Part shown: positions 1 to 10,499 of the stretch, one piece after another
How positions within the stretch are numbered: the stretch's first letter is position 1
Layout: every line of letters starts with the position of its first letter
DNA from: Petaurus breviceps papuanus
Lineage: Eukaryota; Chordata; Mammalia; Diprotodontia; Petauridae
Direction of reading: 5' to 3'
Assembly (NCBI GenBank): GCA_028583685.1
Contig: JAMXIF010000045.1
Location: 6,389,822-6,453,821 of the forward strand
DNA: 64,000 nt
Notes under the pieces: generated by a model
What the model was told of the DNA's origin: nothing
The model's input: the letters and a program-made list of their open reading frames with translations, nothing else
Databases searched by the model: none
Position numbers and translations under genes: made by a program

Positions 1-214
1 GAAATCCTGCTTTAGCAACTTGGACAAAGCACTCTGAGATCTTTGGACAAAAAAATACCAAATGTAAGATAAAAAATTTAAATGTAATTTCACTTCATCA
101 TAAAAGAGTTTATATGGTTGTCAGGCTCCAGAAAACACTCAGGCATATAAAACTGGCCTTAAGAAGGTCCGATTAGACTCTTAATAATGATAACTAGCAT
201 TTAAATAGTAATTA

Positions 215-1048
215 AAGGGGGCTCACTTTGAGAAGTGTTGTGTGATGGAAGGGAGGGCAGGCTGAGGGGGAGGGAAGTTGGAAGCACCCACTTTTGAAAA
301 GGGACAGGATCAAAGTAGAGAATAGAACTGGGATAGGGATGTGGGATAGGAGGGAGGGAAATATAGTCAGTCTTTTACAATATATCTGCTATGTTATTGT
401 TTTGCATTAACCACACATGTACAGCCTATACTGAACTGCTTATCTTCCCAGTAAGGGTGGGTGATAAGGGAGGAAGGGAATGAATCTGGAATTCAAAGTT
501 TTAAAATCAAATGTTTAAATATATATATATATATATACTATTATCAATATTGTTTTACATATAATTGGGAAATATAGAGATCCACCATGCCCTACTGGAA
601 AAGTTGAAATGGGTATGGGAGAAAATATAGGAGAGAGCAGATCAGAGGTGGGGATATCCTGTGGGACTGCTGTTTTGGAGGGATGGGTGGGGGGAAAACG
701 GGGAGAAAATTTGTAACTCAAAATCTGGCGGAAACGAACGATGTAAATCAGAAGTTAATAAAGCATTAAAAAAAAAAGAGAAGTGTTGTGTGATTTGACC
801 AGATGAGACTCTGGGCAGCCTCTGAGAGCCCCCCAGCTTTGAAAAACCCAGATGTTGATTCTCCCCTCTCTGGTAACTATGATTTGGTATGGATGTAATG
901 GTTGGACAGTTTGGAAGCCTGTATGCTTGATCTGTTTCTCTGTCTTGTAACTTCTGTCTGTATACTCTGAAGTTCGAGGTGCTGGCCTTTTCCCCCTGAA
1001 CTAGATAAACGATATATGTTTGATTGATCAAAGTAAGCTTGTTAACCA
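215..1048 (+). mobile_element. LTR fragment, split by an L1 3' end
   Basis: The stretches 215-246 and 778-1048 match the middle and 3' part of the LTR family seen whole at 29659-30198 and 57671-58199 (read in reverse there). This copy is truncated at both ends, so no target duplication is visible. It lies in sense with GLIPR1, upstream of the first visible exon. It is a fossil fragment and is interrupted by the L1 3' end at 247-777. Confidence 0.75.
247..777 (+). mobile_element. 5'-truncated L1/HAL1 3' end with poly(A) and target duplication
   Basis: About 530 bases of L1-type 3' untranslated sequence ending in a poly(A) run. The 17-base direct repeat gagaagtgttgtgtgat occurs at 230-246 and 778-794 and is the target-site duplication. 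The body matches, in reverse, the 3' part of the half-L1 at 10500-13364. It therefore belongs to the same young family and was inserted into the LTR by ordinary L1-type retrotransposition with 5' truncation. Confidence 0.85.
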
Positions 1049-1059
1049 AAATAAATAAA

Positions 1060-1260
1060 TAGTGATTAAAGTTTGCAAAGGACTTTACATGTATTATCTC
1101 ACCTGATCCCCACAACAATCTTGGGAGGTAGGTGTTTTATCACTATTTTGCAGGTGAGGAAGATGAGACAAATAGAAGTTAAATGATACATTTTGTACCA
1201 TGTAGGTAGTCAAGAGACAGGATTCAAGATCATGTCTTCCTGATAGGATATTCCATCGTA
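1060..1260 (+). repeat. MIR-like SINE
   Basis: Diverged MIR pattern: a stretch about cells tested for low-order decimal, i.e. the usual MIR core with a 'gaggaaactgagac'-type segment seen here as gaggaagatgagacaaatag, followed by a region typical of the MIR 3' half. It lies in the intron just upstream of the GLIPR1 exon at 1295. Confidence 0.5.
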
Positions 1261-1294
1261 ACCTTTTTGAATCAAAGACCTTATTTTCTTTCAG

Positions 1295-1404
1295 ATTGTT
1301 TGGGCAAGTAGTTACAAGGTTGGCTGTGCAGCTCAATTTTGCCCAGAACTGAAAAGGACTAACATTAAACCCGGAATACTTTTTGTATGTGACTATGGAC
1401 CAGC
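1295..1404 (+). CDS. GLIPR1: GLIPR1-family exon: end of the CAP domain
   Basis: Internal exon of a glioma pathogenesis-related (CAP/SCP superfamily) protein. An acceptor (ttttctttcag) precedes 1295 and a donor (gtaagt) follows 1404. The frame reads IVWASSYKVGCAAQFCPEL and ends FVCDYGPA. This is the CAP signature near the C-terminal end of the domain (QxVWxxSYKVGCA...FxCNYGPxGN in the family). The exon is 110 bases: 36 codons plus two bases of the next codon, which the exon at 3658 completes. Human GLIPR1 is closely similar here. The assignment to GLIPR1 rather than GLIPR1L1/L2 rests on the C-terminal anchor and the convergent KRR1 exon. Upstream exons lie outside the window. Confidence 0.9.
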
Positions 1405-2323
1405 GTAAGTTCTTCTGTTGATCTCTCTGAAAGTCATTTATTTTGATCGCTGAAGGTAGGTTAGAAGAAATCTATGCATCTGTCTCGAAATAATGCTGAC
1501 AGCAGAAGTGGCAGGCCTTGAATGGAGAGCTATCTGTGCCTGAAAACTAGAGGAGAATTATTTTGTATGGAGAAAACACACACACCACACACAATTAGGA
1601 GCTCCTAATCATATTAAAATAATTTAGTTGGGGTGCATGTGTGCACCTGATTATGCTTTACTTGGTTTTTCTTCGAAGTTACAATAAAAAAAGATATGTG
1701 GTACAGTTTATAGGATGTTCTCTGAAGCATCAGAAAAACCTGGGTTTCTATTCTTCTTCTGACACACTTATGTGAAGTTTAAACTTGTCCAACTTACAAG
1801 AAAAGAAACTGAGGCAGAGCTCTAAAGGGTCCATGGTCCCCTCCAGTGAAGTAGACCCACAATCTTTCTCATGATCTGAAATGCTCATGGTTCCCAGGAC
1901 TGTGTTTTTATAGAGTTTGATATCCAAATATGCAAAAGAGGCATGATAAAATGCAGAATCTCATTGACTGATACACCTTGCAATTGAGGGCCAAAATTGA
2001 TGCATCCACTAAAAAATGGTATATCACAGGAAGGTCTCGGGCTGGGCGAAGCACTTATGACCATTGTCTAAGCGGTCATAAGATGGTCTTCTGGTTATGC
2101 TGACAAGAGAGGAAAGATCAGAGGTAAAAAAACAAATTGGGGAATTTTCTAAAGAATCAGAGTACGCCACCTCTGCAGGGCTTAGAGATGGAACTTGAGT
2201 AAAACAGGATGGAGATAGCTTTATCAGCATTGTTGTGGTTGCACAAATGAGCATCATAACTGGTGAAAAAAAAAAGTAGTGAACATTACATTAAAGTTTG
2301 AGGCCTATTATAAAGGCCTACTA

Positions 2324-2709
2324 CCGTGTTTCCCCGATAATAAGACCTATCCCTAAAATAAGCCCTCCCCCGAAAATAAGCCCTATTGAGATTGCTACTG
2401 TAGTGAAGGTGATCCCCTGTGCTACACGCTACATTACAGTACCCTCTGTATGCACCGTTCCCCCCCCCCGTGAAACGCACGCCGCGCTCCAAGCTGCATC
2501 CAATCAGAGCTGCAGCAGTGAGCGCGTCATCCTGTTCTTCCCCAGTGATTTGCTTATTGAATAAAGGTACATTTTTTTTCACATTTACCTGTTTATTAAA
2601 ATTGCTGTCAATGTTCATTAAAATAAGCCCTCCCCTGAAAATAAGCCCTCTGGTGTTTTTCTGTCCAAAAAATTTAATAAGACAGTGTCTTATTATCGGG
2701 GAAACACGG
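2324..2709. mobile_element. Mariner-type MITE with perfect terminal inverted repeats
   Basis: A 386-base element flanked by TA on both sides (2322-2323 and 2710-2711). The first 23 bases (CCGTGTTTCCCCGATAATAA and on) are the exact reverse complement of the last 23. Inside each end a motif of the form ataagccctcccc..gaaaataagccct is repeated in the same direction. The centre is CpG-rich and has no transposase. TA target plus inverted ends is the signature of a non-autonomous Tc1/mariner element. The exact ends suggest it is fairly young. It sits in a GLIPR1 intron. Confidence 0.85.
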
Positions 2710-2824
2710 TATCAGACCCTATCTTACCTAATTATATCTATATGATTTATGTGAAATATCAAACTGATTAACACTAATTAGAATAAGGCAGGGGGTGTAA
2801 TGATTCACATCTCACATTCACTAG

Positions 2825-3060
2825 AATTCAGGCATGGGGAACCTGAGGCCTGAAGGCCACATGTGGCCATCTAGGTCCTCAAGTGTGGCCCTTTGACTTG
2901 AATGGATTTGTTCTGTGAAGTTTGGATTCAGTCAAGCATCCTTCTCCCAGTGTTTGTTGTTGTTTTGGGAGAGGACTGATGACATCTTGCAGCGTGAATT
3001 GGATTTAAGTTTACTCACTGACTTTTCTCTCCCAACTAATTAACTGCTTCATTTCCATTA
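2825..3060. repeat. Diverged interspersed repeat, possibly hAT-related, plus a short shared-repeat piece
   Basis: 2825-2940 has the form of a short DNA-transposon fragment (ggccacatgtggcc-type segment), but I could not fix the ends. 2960-3010 resembles the repeat family at 52790-53160 and 55606-55960. The rest of this intron to 3657 shows nothing recognisable. Confidence 0.3.
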
Positions 3061-3657
3061 ACTTTTGAAGCCCCTCAAAGTGCAAGGCCCTCTAGGTATC
3101 TGCCTAGTGAAACTCCTGGATGGATGCTTAGGAGTGTACACTGATTTTTCTTTTGTGATTCATGAATTTGTTCTGAAGATATTTCCAGAAGAGCAGGCCC
3201 CAAACTGGTTTGAGCCATGGCAGCATAATAAAAATTATGTGCTATCCCAAGGTGAATCCTTGGAAGGGATGACCTAGGAGTTCTGGCAGGCTGATTAAAA
3301 ACAAAAACCAACCAGCTATCTTATTTTAGGACAATTCCTTGTGTTTGGAGGCAGAAAGTAGGCCCAAATGTTCCTATCTCATGAGCCATTTTCATTTGGT
3401 AGAAGAGGTATGATCAAGAAGAGGTTGCCATAACAAGGTGAATGAGCCTGGACCACAGCGATAGTTCAGTGTTGAAACTGGCTGACCTAGTGGTGCTGGG
3501 CCTGGAAGTGAATGTGCTCTGTTCTTCTGGGAGCCACTGATCACTTTCTGGCCTACCTTCTACACCCCAGGTCTTTCACCCTTTTGAATTAGCTCAAGGT
3601 CTCATAGTCTATTGAAGTCAAATGTTTCAATTAATGAACAGTTTGTCTACTCCATAG

Positions 3658-3743
3658 AGGAAATTATAATCACATGCGACCTTATCGGGAGGGAGAACCC
3701 TGCAGTGCCTGCAAAGAGGACACATGTGTGGACCGGCTGTGTG
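3658..3743 (+). CDS. GLIPR1: GLIPR1-family exon: cysteine-rich hinge
   Basis: An acceptor (ctactccatag) precedes 3658 and a donor (gtaagtc) follows 3743. The first base completes the codon begun at 1403-1404 and the frame reads GNYNHMRPYREGEPCSACKE then DTCVDRLC. This is the hinge after the CAP domain, with the family's PCSAC...CxxxLC spacing of disulfide cysteines. The human protein has the equivalent CSACPNNDKCLDNLC. One base (G) carries over to the next exon. Length is 86 bases (1 + 84 + 1), so the phase agrees on both sides. Confidence 0.92.
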
Positions 3744-3828
3744 GTAAGTCAACCAATATCTTCAGATATTCCTGACTCTAGGCCTGGTGCTCTATCCACT
3801 CTGCCACCTAGTTGCCCCAATATAGTAG

Positions 3829-4082
3829 GGAGGGAGGAGGGAGGAGGGAGGAGGGGAGGAAGGAAGGAAGGAAGGAAGGAAAGAAGGAAGGAAGGAAGGA
3901 AGGAAGGAAGGAAGGAAGGAAGGAAGGAAGGAAGGAAGGAAGGAAGGAAGGAAGGAAGGAAGGACAGATAGACATAAGAAGGAAGGAAAGACAAAGGAAG
4001 GAGGGAAGGAAGGACATACGAAGAAAAGAAGGGAGGGTGGAGAGAGGAGGGTGGGAAGGAGAGAAGAAGGAAGGTAAAAAAG
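3829..4082 (+). repeat. Polypurine tract with a (GGAA)n core
   Basis: A 250-base run of G and A only, or nearly so. It contains an uninterrupted (GGAA)n block at about 3858-3963 and degenerate GGAA/GGGA flanks. It begins 85 bases after the GLIPR1 splice donor. Simple-sequence repeat, probably length-variable. Confidence 0.95.
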
Positions 4083-4099
4083 GGGATCCATAAACTGTC

Positions 4100-5400
4100 T
4101 GTATCAGTGACAAATTATTGGCCTTAAAAATTAAGTATAACTTTTTTGCTTTAGTACCTAATGTTAGCTAAATTTTATTTCTAAAACTCTCGTACAATTT
4201 CTTGCTATTTCACATTTCTTACACTTCTTGACTTCGTATAGTTAGGTGACTGTTTCTTGTGCACAGAATGTTCTCTTCATCTTCCTCATTTCCTCTTAAG
4301 CAAAGATATGTACTGTCTCTCTCACGATAGCACAGTGTAAGGAGGGCAGAGCTGTTTGCACAGTTCATCACACTCTTTCCTAATAGTCCCTCTTGAGCCT
4401 ACAGTCTGCGTTTCTGTAATATCAGTTGGGTTCATAGTATAGTCAGTCTGTGATGAAGGTGGAGAATTTATCTCTGAATAAAAGAAGTAGTCTGCAGTCT
4501 TCGTCCCAGTATCATCAACTTCTAATCAGTTGGGCATCCTGGTCAAGATTTCTGTTTTCTACAAAGAAATACCATGTTATGTGCATTTCTTCAGATGAAG
4601 AAAATGCCCTGGACATAATCCCCCACTGCCACCCTAGTTAATATCTGCGATACCAACATATAAATGGATTAGAGTTGATGGTTTGATACTTCTGGTTAAG
4701 ATGGCATCCTAAAAAGTCCCAGAGGAGTCTGACTCTTCCACAGACATTTCAGCAAAGTTCTAAAAATTCACAGGAAGGCACAAGGATAAAGAAAATTAGA
4801 GAAATTGCAAGCAATCCCCTCTATCCAGGCCAGGACTAGATAAAATGATGGCCAGGAGTCTATGGGCATTGCTTTTTGAGAGGAGATCAGACAGAAGAAG
4901 AGGAAGTCAGCTCTGTAATCTGGCCCTGAAAGCCATCAGCTGTGGTTTGGGGAGTAAGAGCTCATAGCACAAAGAGACAGAGCCGGGCAGTACAGATTCA
5001 CCTAAGGGTTTCCAAGAGCCATGAAACTTGGAAGCTTGCTCAGTGCTGGGAGGACCCTCCCTACAAAGCCCCTGAAACCACTGTTCCTCCCAGAGTCACC
5101 CTGAAAGATAAGGCCAGGACACCAGCTGGACAACTCCTTACTAGAGACCTTGCCAGAGGCCTCAGCCAGAATAATCTGACATAGGACTGGGGCCACAACA
5201 GGGAAGGGAACCAAGTCCCAGTCGGGACTTGTTCAAGGAGACAAAAGAAAGGCTAAAGCTAAAGGATGTGCTGGGCTACCAGGAGAGACCCCGAAGCCAG
5301 AGTCTCAGATTTCTCTGAAATATAGCAGCATCTGCATACAGACTAGAGAGGAACAGGACTAAGAGTGGCTGGCTCACCCTCTGTACCTTAGGATATAGCA
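4100..5400. other. GLIPR1 intron without recognisable features
   Basis: No exon with usable splice sites, no clear repeat family and no RNA gene could be supported here. Confidence 0.5.
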
Positions 5401-5404
5401 TCCT

Positions 5405-5592
5405 AGATTTAGAAGTGGAAGGAGAATAACGACCAATCCAATTCCTCATTTCACAGATGAAAAACTAAGGCCCAGATAGGGAAAGTGACTTACCCAAAGT
5501 CACATGAATAGAAGTAGAAGAGACAAGCTTTGAACCCAGGTCCCTTGAGTTCAGATCTGGAGTTCTTTATATTATACTATGTTGCCCCCATC
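5405..5592 (+). repeat. MIR SINE
   Basis: Well-preserved MIR: core with acagatgaaaaactaaggcc, then gaaagtgacttacccaaagt, cacatgaatag and a tail tttgaacccaggtccc. Ancient tRNA-derived SINE in the GLIPR1 intron. Confidence 0.8.
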
Positions 5593-5663
5593 CCCATCTT
5601 CCCCATTGCTAAAACAGGGCTCTGCACATTGTAGTTGCTTAATAAAAATTTGTTCAGCTGAAG

Positions 5664-5687
5664 ATAGTGATAGATAGATAGATAGAT

Positions 5688-5727
<40 letters not shown>
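5664..5727 (+). repeat. (GATA)n microsatellite
   Basis: Near-perfect GATA tetranucleotide array with one slip near 5686. Confidence 0.97.
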
Positions 5728-5734
5728 TAGAGGC

Positions 5735-5850
5735 AATTAATGTGTGCCAAGTGTCACATACACAATTATGAGCAAATAAAATAATCTATGCCCACAAGAG
5801 CTTAAATTCTAATGGGAAGGGGGAGGCGAGACAACATAAAAGGGAACTTC
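5735..5850 (-). repeat. L2 3' fragment, antisense; one arm of an inverted duplicate
   Basis: Reverse complement of the L2 3' region (form: gtgtgccaagtgtcac ... agcttaaattctaatggg). Positions 5735-5800 reappear inverted at about 6945-7018 with nearly all bases matching. Confidence 0.6.
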
Positions 5851-6774
5851 AAAGGAGGCAAGAGGATGGGACTGAGGAGGAAGGCATGGGAAGAATATTT
5901 AAACCCAGCATTCCAGGGTCACAGACCCACATTCCATTGGGGGAAGAATTTGATGCTTGTCCACCACGGTATTGAAACATAAGCCACAAAGTGACATGGG
6001 AAGCCTGGTTCCAGGCAAGGGGACAAAACTCAACCCTGAGTCCTGTGTCCTAAGGGAAGATGAGGGGGTGTTTGGGGGAGGAGAGATGAGAATGGTGGCT
6101 GGAGTGGAGGCAGCGTGCTTCGGAAGCAGTGGTGGGAAATCATGCGAATATGTGAATATTGAATTTGAATATGAAATATGTAAACCACATTGGGTGGTAA
6201 GGATTACAAAGGAGTTTTTGAAATGGGATGTTGTTTGTCTGCAAGAGTGCCATTCACTGCCCAGAAATAGAATCCAGCCTCTCTTGTTCAATAAGCCAAG
6301 ATAATTATTTAATACAATTATGGGGAAACTAGACTTTTCTTTCCAAATATCCAGGTTAATTGTTTTCATTCAGCTTCCTCTTTGGAGATGCCCAGAGGTG
6401 TAGAGGTACCAATCAGTGTGCAGGTGGTGAGGGGCTTTTCTTTCATCGTTAGGGATATTAAGCTGACATCAGTCTTGCACTATATTCCAAAGGGTCGGAA
6501 GGAGCTTTTATTCTGCTCTGCCCTCCTGGGCACTGTGCAGTCTCATCTTTACCCCAGCTATTTCCAGCTATGCTGGCACCCCTCCAAAGTTGGCACGTCC
6601 TCCCCTTCTGACCTCTCCACCTTTTTTCTCTGTGAAATGAAATCAGGATTATCATAGTCACTGGAAAGAGCATGTCAACTGAGTGCCCTATTGTTCCATT
6701 TGCCATCTTTGTGATTTTTCAAACCCACATAACCCCCTGACCACCACTCCCTCTTGTGCTATGTCCTTCATTAA

Positions 6775-6870
6775 AACAGAATTTCTTGAGGGCAAGGACT
6801 ATCTGGCTTTTGTATTTGTATCTCCAGCTTGGCACGTACTGAACTTGACAACAATTTATTCAAGTTACAA
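6775..6870 (+). repeat. L2 3'-end fragment
   Basis: Contains the L2 tail pattern cttgagggcaaggactat ... atctccagcttggcacgtac. Diverged and incomplete. Confidence 0.5.
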
Positions 6871-6944
6871 AAAGCCAATTTAAATGATGTTTTGCACATT
6901 GATTTAAAATCCATAAAAATTTCAACCCATTTATGGCTTACAGA

Positions 6945-7018
6945 CAATCTATGGGCATAAATCATTTTATTTGCTCATAATTATGTATGTGACATTTGGC
7001 ACACATTAATTACAGTCT
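6945..7018 (+). repeat. Inverted copy of 5735-5800
   Basis: Reads tctatgggcataaatcattt and on to cacattaatta. Its reverse complement matches 5735-5800 almost base for base, about 1.2 kb away. Confidence 0.75.
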
Positions 7019-7067
7019 TGCCATTAAATTCCAATTAAAAGCTGACATCCATATCAGCTATTCATGA

Positions 7068-7296
7068 CAGGTAGGTGGTTCAGAGTACCAGGTCTGGAGG
7101 CAGGAAGACTTATCCTCCTGAGTACAAATCTGGCCTCAGATACTTACCCTGGGCAAGTCACTTAATCCTGTTTGCTTGTTTCCTCATCTATAAAATGAAT
7201 GAGAGAAGGAAATGGCAAACCACTCTAGTATCTTGGCCAATAAAACCCCAAATATGGTCACAAAGAGCTAAACATGACTGAAATGACAGAACAACC
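7068..7296 (+). mobile_element. Long tRNA-headed marsupial SINE
   Basis: Head taggtggttcagagtaccag, B-box-like gagtacaaatctgg, the CORE segment gggcaagtcacttaatcctg, then a long tail with aaatggcaaaccactctagt and aaaaccccaaat. The same architecture occurs at 50478-50700. Confidence 0.7.
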
Positions 7297-7359
7297 TTCA
7301 TATAGCCAATTTGTGCCTTACAGCTATCGATTGACCTTTATAATGAACACAAGATGCCA

Positions 7360-7520
7360 CATGAGGTAGGTGTTACAGGTTTCATTTTGCAGACTGAGAT
7401 GCAGAGAAATACTTTGCTCCAAGTCACACAATCGATAAGCTTCAGAGGCAAGATTTGAATCCAGTACTCTTCTGACTTGAAGTCTTGGTGTCTTCTCATT
7501 ATACCATTTTGTTCTACTCA
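7360..7520 (+). repeat. MIR SINE
   Basis: MIR core and 3' half: ttttgcagactgagatgcag ... aagtcacacaatcgataag ... gatttgaatccagtactctt. Confidence 0.65.
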
Positions 7521-7768
7521 TGAAACTATCATTTCCCTAATTTAGGCAATCCTTAAGTGACCTTAAGGCATTCCATTCTAAGGGTCTAGTGTAATCTTAA
7601 CTTTCAGTGGGAAATACCATGTTTTTCTAAACGTTAATTGTCAAGCTATGTTATTAGTTAAAATGGTGAAAATAAGGATTTCTACATACTTTGGGTCTAT
7701 GACAAAAGAGACAGATCTCTGCAACAATAATTCTTTGCTGTCTTTTTATTGACAAAAGACTCTGTGCA

Positions 7769-7926
7769 GGGGCGGCCAGGTGGCTCAGCGAGTAAGAGCA
7801 CCGGCCCCAGTGTCAGGATGACCTGGGGGATCAAATCTGGGCTCAGATACTTAGCACCACACCCAGAAATAACTGGCCATGTAACCTTGAGCAAATTACT
7901 TAACCCCAATTGCTTTAAAAAGAAAA
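7769..7926 (+). mobile_element. WSINE1-like SINE, subtype II
   Basis: Starts ggggcggccaggtggctcag, with A-box- and B-box-like segments, and ends ttaaccccaattgctttaaa plus an A-rich tail. The 15-base target duplication (aaaagactctgtgca / aaaagactatgtgca) is at 7754-7768 and 7927-7941. Subtype II is marked by gagtaagagcac and cttgagcaaattactt. It lies 130 bases upstream of the GLIPR1 microexon. Confidence 0.9.
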
Positions 7927-8056
7927 AAAAGACTATGTGCAATGTGTATTAGGCAAATATCTATGGAGGGAGTTAGCTTATAAAACAATGAAAATAACAA
8001 GTCATTCTGATTGTAATCACCTGTTTACATTTCTTCTCCCACCCTCACCCCCACAG

Positions 8057-8083
8057 CAAATCCAAAGCGTGATGGACTTACAG
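8057..8083 (+). CDS. GLIPR1: GLIPR1-family 27-base microexon
   Basis: An acceptor (cccccacag) precedes 8057 and a donor (gtatgt) follows 8083. With the G carried from the previous exon the frame gives A-NPKRDGLT, with one base left over for the next exon. This frame and no other stays open through both neighbours, which is the main evidence for so short an exon. In human GLIPR1 the residues after the last hinge cysteine (VNRQRDQ) occupy the same place. It links the hinge to the membrane-anchor exon. Confidence 0.82.
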
Positions 8084-8175
8084 GTATGTACAACAAATAT
8101 GGCTTCAATAAAACAAGAATGAATGACATCACCATCTCATGAAAAACAGTGGCTAAGAAATTATGTCTTTCACAG

Positions 8176-8336
8176 ATAAAACAAATGAAATAAACCGATT
8201 GGAACCATTCAAGCCATATGCGGAGAAGACGGTCCCACGTGAACGAAGCATTTCTCTTATTCTTATCTTGGTGCCAGTTTTAATTGTGCTGTCTGTCATA
8301 TTGGCCATTTTGATAAAGCATTATTTCCCAAAATAA
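8176..8336 (+). CDS. GLIPR1: GLIPR1-family terminal exon: transmembrane anchor
   Basis: The acceptor (tctttcacag) precedes 8176. Joined to the microexon's last G, the frame reads DKTNEINRLEPFKPYAEK, TVPRERS, then a hydrophobic helix ISLILILVPVLIVLSVILAI, LIKHYFPK and TAA at 8334-8336. The segment is a single membrane-spanning helix with a very short tail. Human GLIPR1 ends the same way (SLFLIVNSVILILSVIITIL then VQHKYPN). GLIPR1L1 lacks such an anchor, so this favours GLIPR1 or GLIPR1L2. The reading is intact. The likely product is a membrane-anchored, secreted-type CAP protein with its domain outside the cell. Confidence 0.92.
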
Positions 8337-8355
8337 ATAATTTCTGAATAGCCTT

Positions 8356-8361
8356 AATAAA
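8356..8361 (+). terminator. Poly(A) signal of the GLIPR1-family gene
   Basis: AATAAA 20 bases after the stop codon. It implies a very short 3' untranslated region, unless later sites are used. Confidence 0.7.
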
Positions 8362-8714
8362 AAGGGAATATGGGATAATATCATCCTTACATTGTCTGAA
8401 CCACAAAAGATTTATAATTCAGAAAGGGAAAGGCATTTCTGAATAATTTTCAAAATCTAAAAATGGGAGAAATGGTATTACTCTATCATATACAAATTTA
8501 AACTGAGTTTTAAATTATTTTCTTTCCTATCACTAGGTTTCACAACAGAAACCCAATACCTGAGGGGAAATGGGAACAAAATGTTGAATCCAGGGAGAGT
8601 TTTGATGGGAGGTTTCTCTTCCTTAACCAAAAGAAAAAAAAGTACATGAACTTTCAGGCTGCAGAAACCTTTGTGCATTCATGCAGTAGGTTCCATATAA
8701 TGGAACCCTTTCAT

Positions 8715-8850
8715 TGGGATTATTTTCCAATAGACTGTAAGCTCCTTAAGAGCAGGGACTGTCTTTTACCCTTCTTTATCTCCCATGTTTAGTAGAGCAC
8801 CTGGCAGAAGGTAGGCATTAATAAATATTTACTGTTAATCAGATATTCTA
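8715..8850 (+). repeat. L2 3' end
   Basis: Canonical L2 tail: gactgtaagctccttaagag, cagggactg, gcacctggcagaaggtaggc, attaataaatatttactg. Confidence 0.75.
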
Positions 8851-9369
8851 TTTAACATGCCTTTTATAATTAAACATCAATAACTAATAATAAATGACAT
8901 TTATAAAATGTGGACTGTATTTGAGAACTCTGGTTTCTTTTTGAAATGTCTATTGCTTACCTCTGTCACATCCTTTACAATGGTCAATTTGAAGTACAAG
9001 AGTGAAAAAAAAGTTGGACCTGTGGGTTTAGAAACTATGTAGTTCCATTCAATTTTATTTTACAGTCGAGAAATTGAACACCCAGAGTATAAGGTGACTT
9101 TGCAAACCTTAAATGACTCTGTAAAAATGAGTGATTATCAGTACTCATTTACTTTCCAAAGTCTTGCAAGGAATTGGAGGCAGAGCTGCAACCAGAATCT
9201 TGGTCTCTGGCTTACCAGTGAGGGGTTCTTTCCACTAAATTTTGCTGTCTGTCCTTTGAAATGTTTTCACACTTATATCAAAATATGACTGATTCTCTGG
9301 GAATTCACAATATCTTATAATTAGGAAGACACACGGACAATTTTTATCTGGAGGAACTAAAACAAAGTG

Positions 9370-9520
9370 TTGTAGAGTGGAAAGAAGGCTTAACTTGGGA
9401 GTCACAGGATGAGAGTTTGAATTCCAGATCTATTACTTATCACTGGGTGATATTTGCCTGACCTCTTCGGGCCTGTTTCATCATCTGTTAAAAAAATTGA
9501 GAAGGTTGAAGAACTTCAAA
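9370..9520 (+). repeat. MIR/Ther1-like SINE
   Basis: Full-length-like MIR: gttgtagagtggaaagaag, ttgggagtcacaggatgag, gggcctgtttcatcatctgt, and a tail with aattgagaaggttgaa. Confidence 0.7.
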
Positions 9521-10499
9521 TGGACATAGGCCATAGCTAGAAAAGAGCACATTCACAAAACAATCAGAGGAGCAAGGAAGAAAGTTCTTGCACAAACAAA
9601 ACCAATGAAGCTATGATTAGAAGGGAAACAAGCATTTGACTTGGAAAATATCTTTGCAGGAAGCTACTCTGGTAAGAGTCTCCTTTTGTGTGTGTTTGTA
9701 GAAAGTGAATGAGCAAAAGAGAGATCCTGCAAACAAGTGTGTATGTATGTATGTATGCATGTATGTATGTATGTATGTACATATGGCTGATTGAAATGTA
9801 TAACAGTCCAGGGCTGCTTAAACTTTTTTCACTTGCAAGCCCTTTAGCTTAAACTGTGGATCACACTAAGAGTCCTTTCCTAATTAATAAAAGGTCAAAC
9901 AGGCAGTTTTAAAGGTAAAAACAAACACTACTGATAGCCATATGAAAAAAATGTTCCAAATCATTAATCAGAGAAATTAAAATTAAGCAGCAGTGAAGTT
10001 CTACTTCACATTAATCAGACTGGCAAAGTTGACAAAAAAGAAAAATGGTGACTGCTGCAGGGACTTGTGAAAAACAAGCATTGATGAAGTATTGATGGCA
10101 CAGTGACTTAGATTTGAAAAGTAATTTGGAAAGTCCTCTATTTCATTGAATGACCATAGTGTCCCCAGTAGCATTATACTCAGTTTTGCTGGGTAGGTGA
10201 TTCTTGGTTTTAGTCCTAGCTCCTTTGACATCCATAATATCATATTCTAAGCCCTTTGATCCCTTAATGTAGAAGATGCAAGGTCTTGTGTTATCCTGAT
10301 TGTGTTTCCACAATACTCAAATTATTTCTGACTGCTTGCAGTATTTTCTCCTTGACCTGGGAACTCTGGGATTTGGCTATAATATTCCTAGGAGTTTTCT
10401 TTTGGGGATCTTTTTCAAAAGGCAATCAGTGAATTATTTCCATTTCTATTTTGCCCTCTGGTTCTATAATATCAGGGCAATTTTGCTTGATAATTTCTT

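Noticed and set aside
2286-2745. Open frames of 88-110 residues on both strands
   Set aside because: They lie inside the mariner-type MITE and reflect its CpG-rich core; no transposase motif is visible.
3612-4113. Several long open frames over the purine tract (lysine-glycine-glutamate or leucine-proline-serine repeats)
   Set aside because: They are translations of (GGAA)n and are open in several frames simply because the repeat lacks stops. The real coding part here is only the 86-base GLIPR1 exon.
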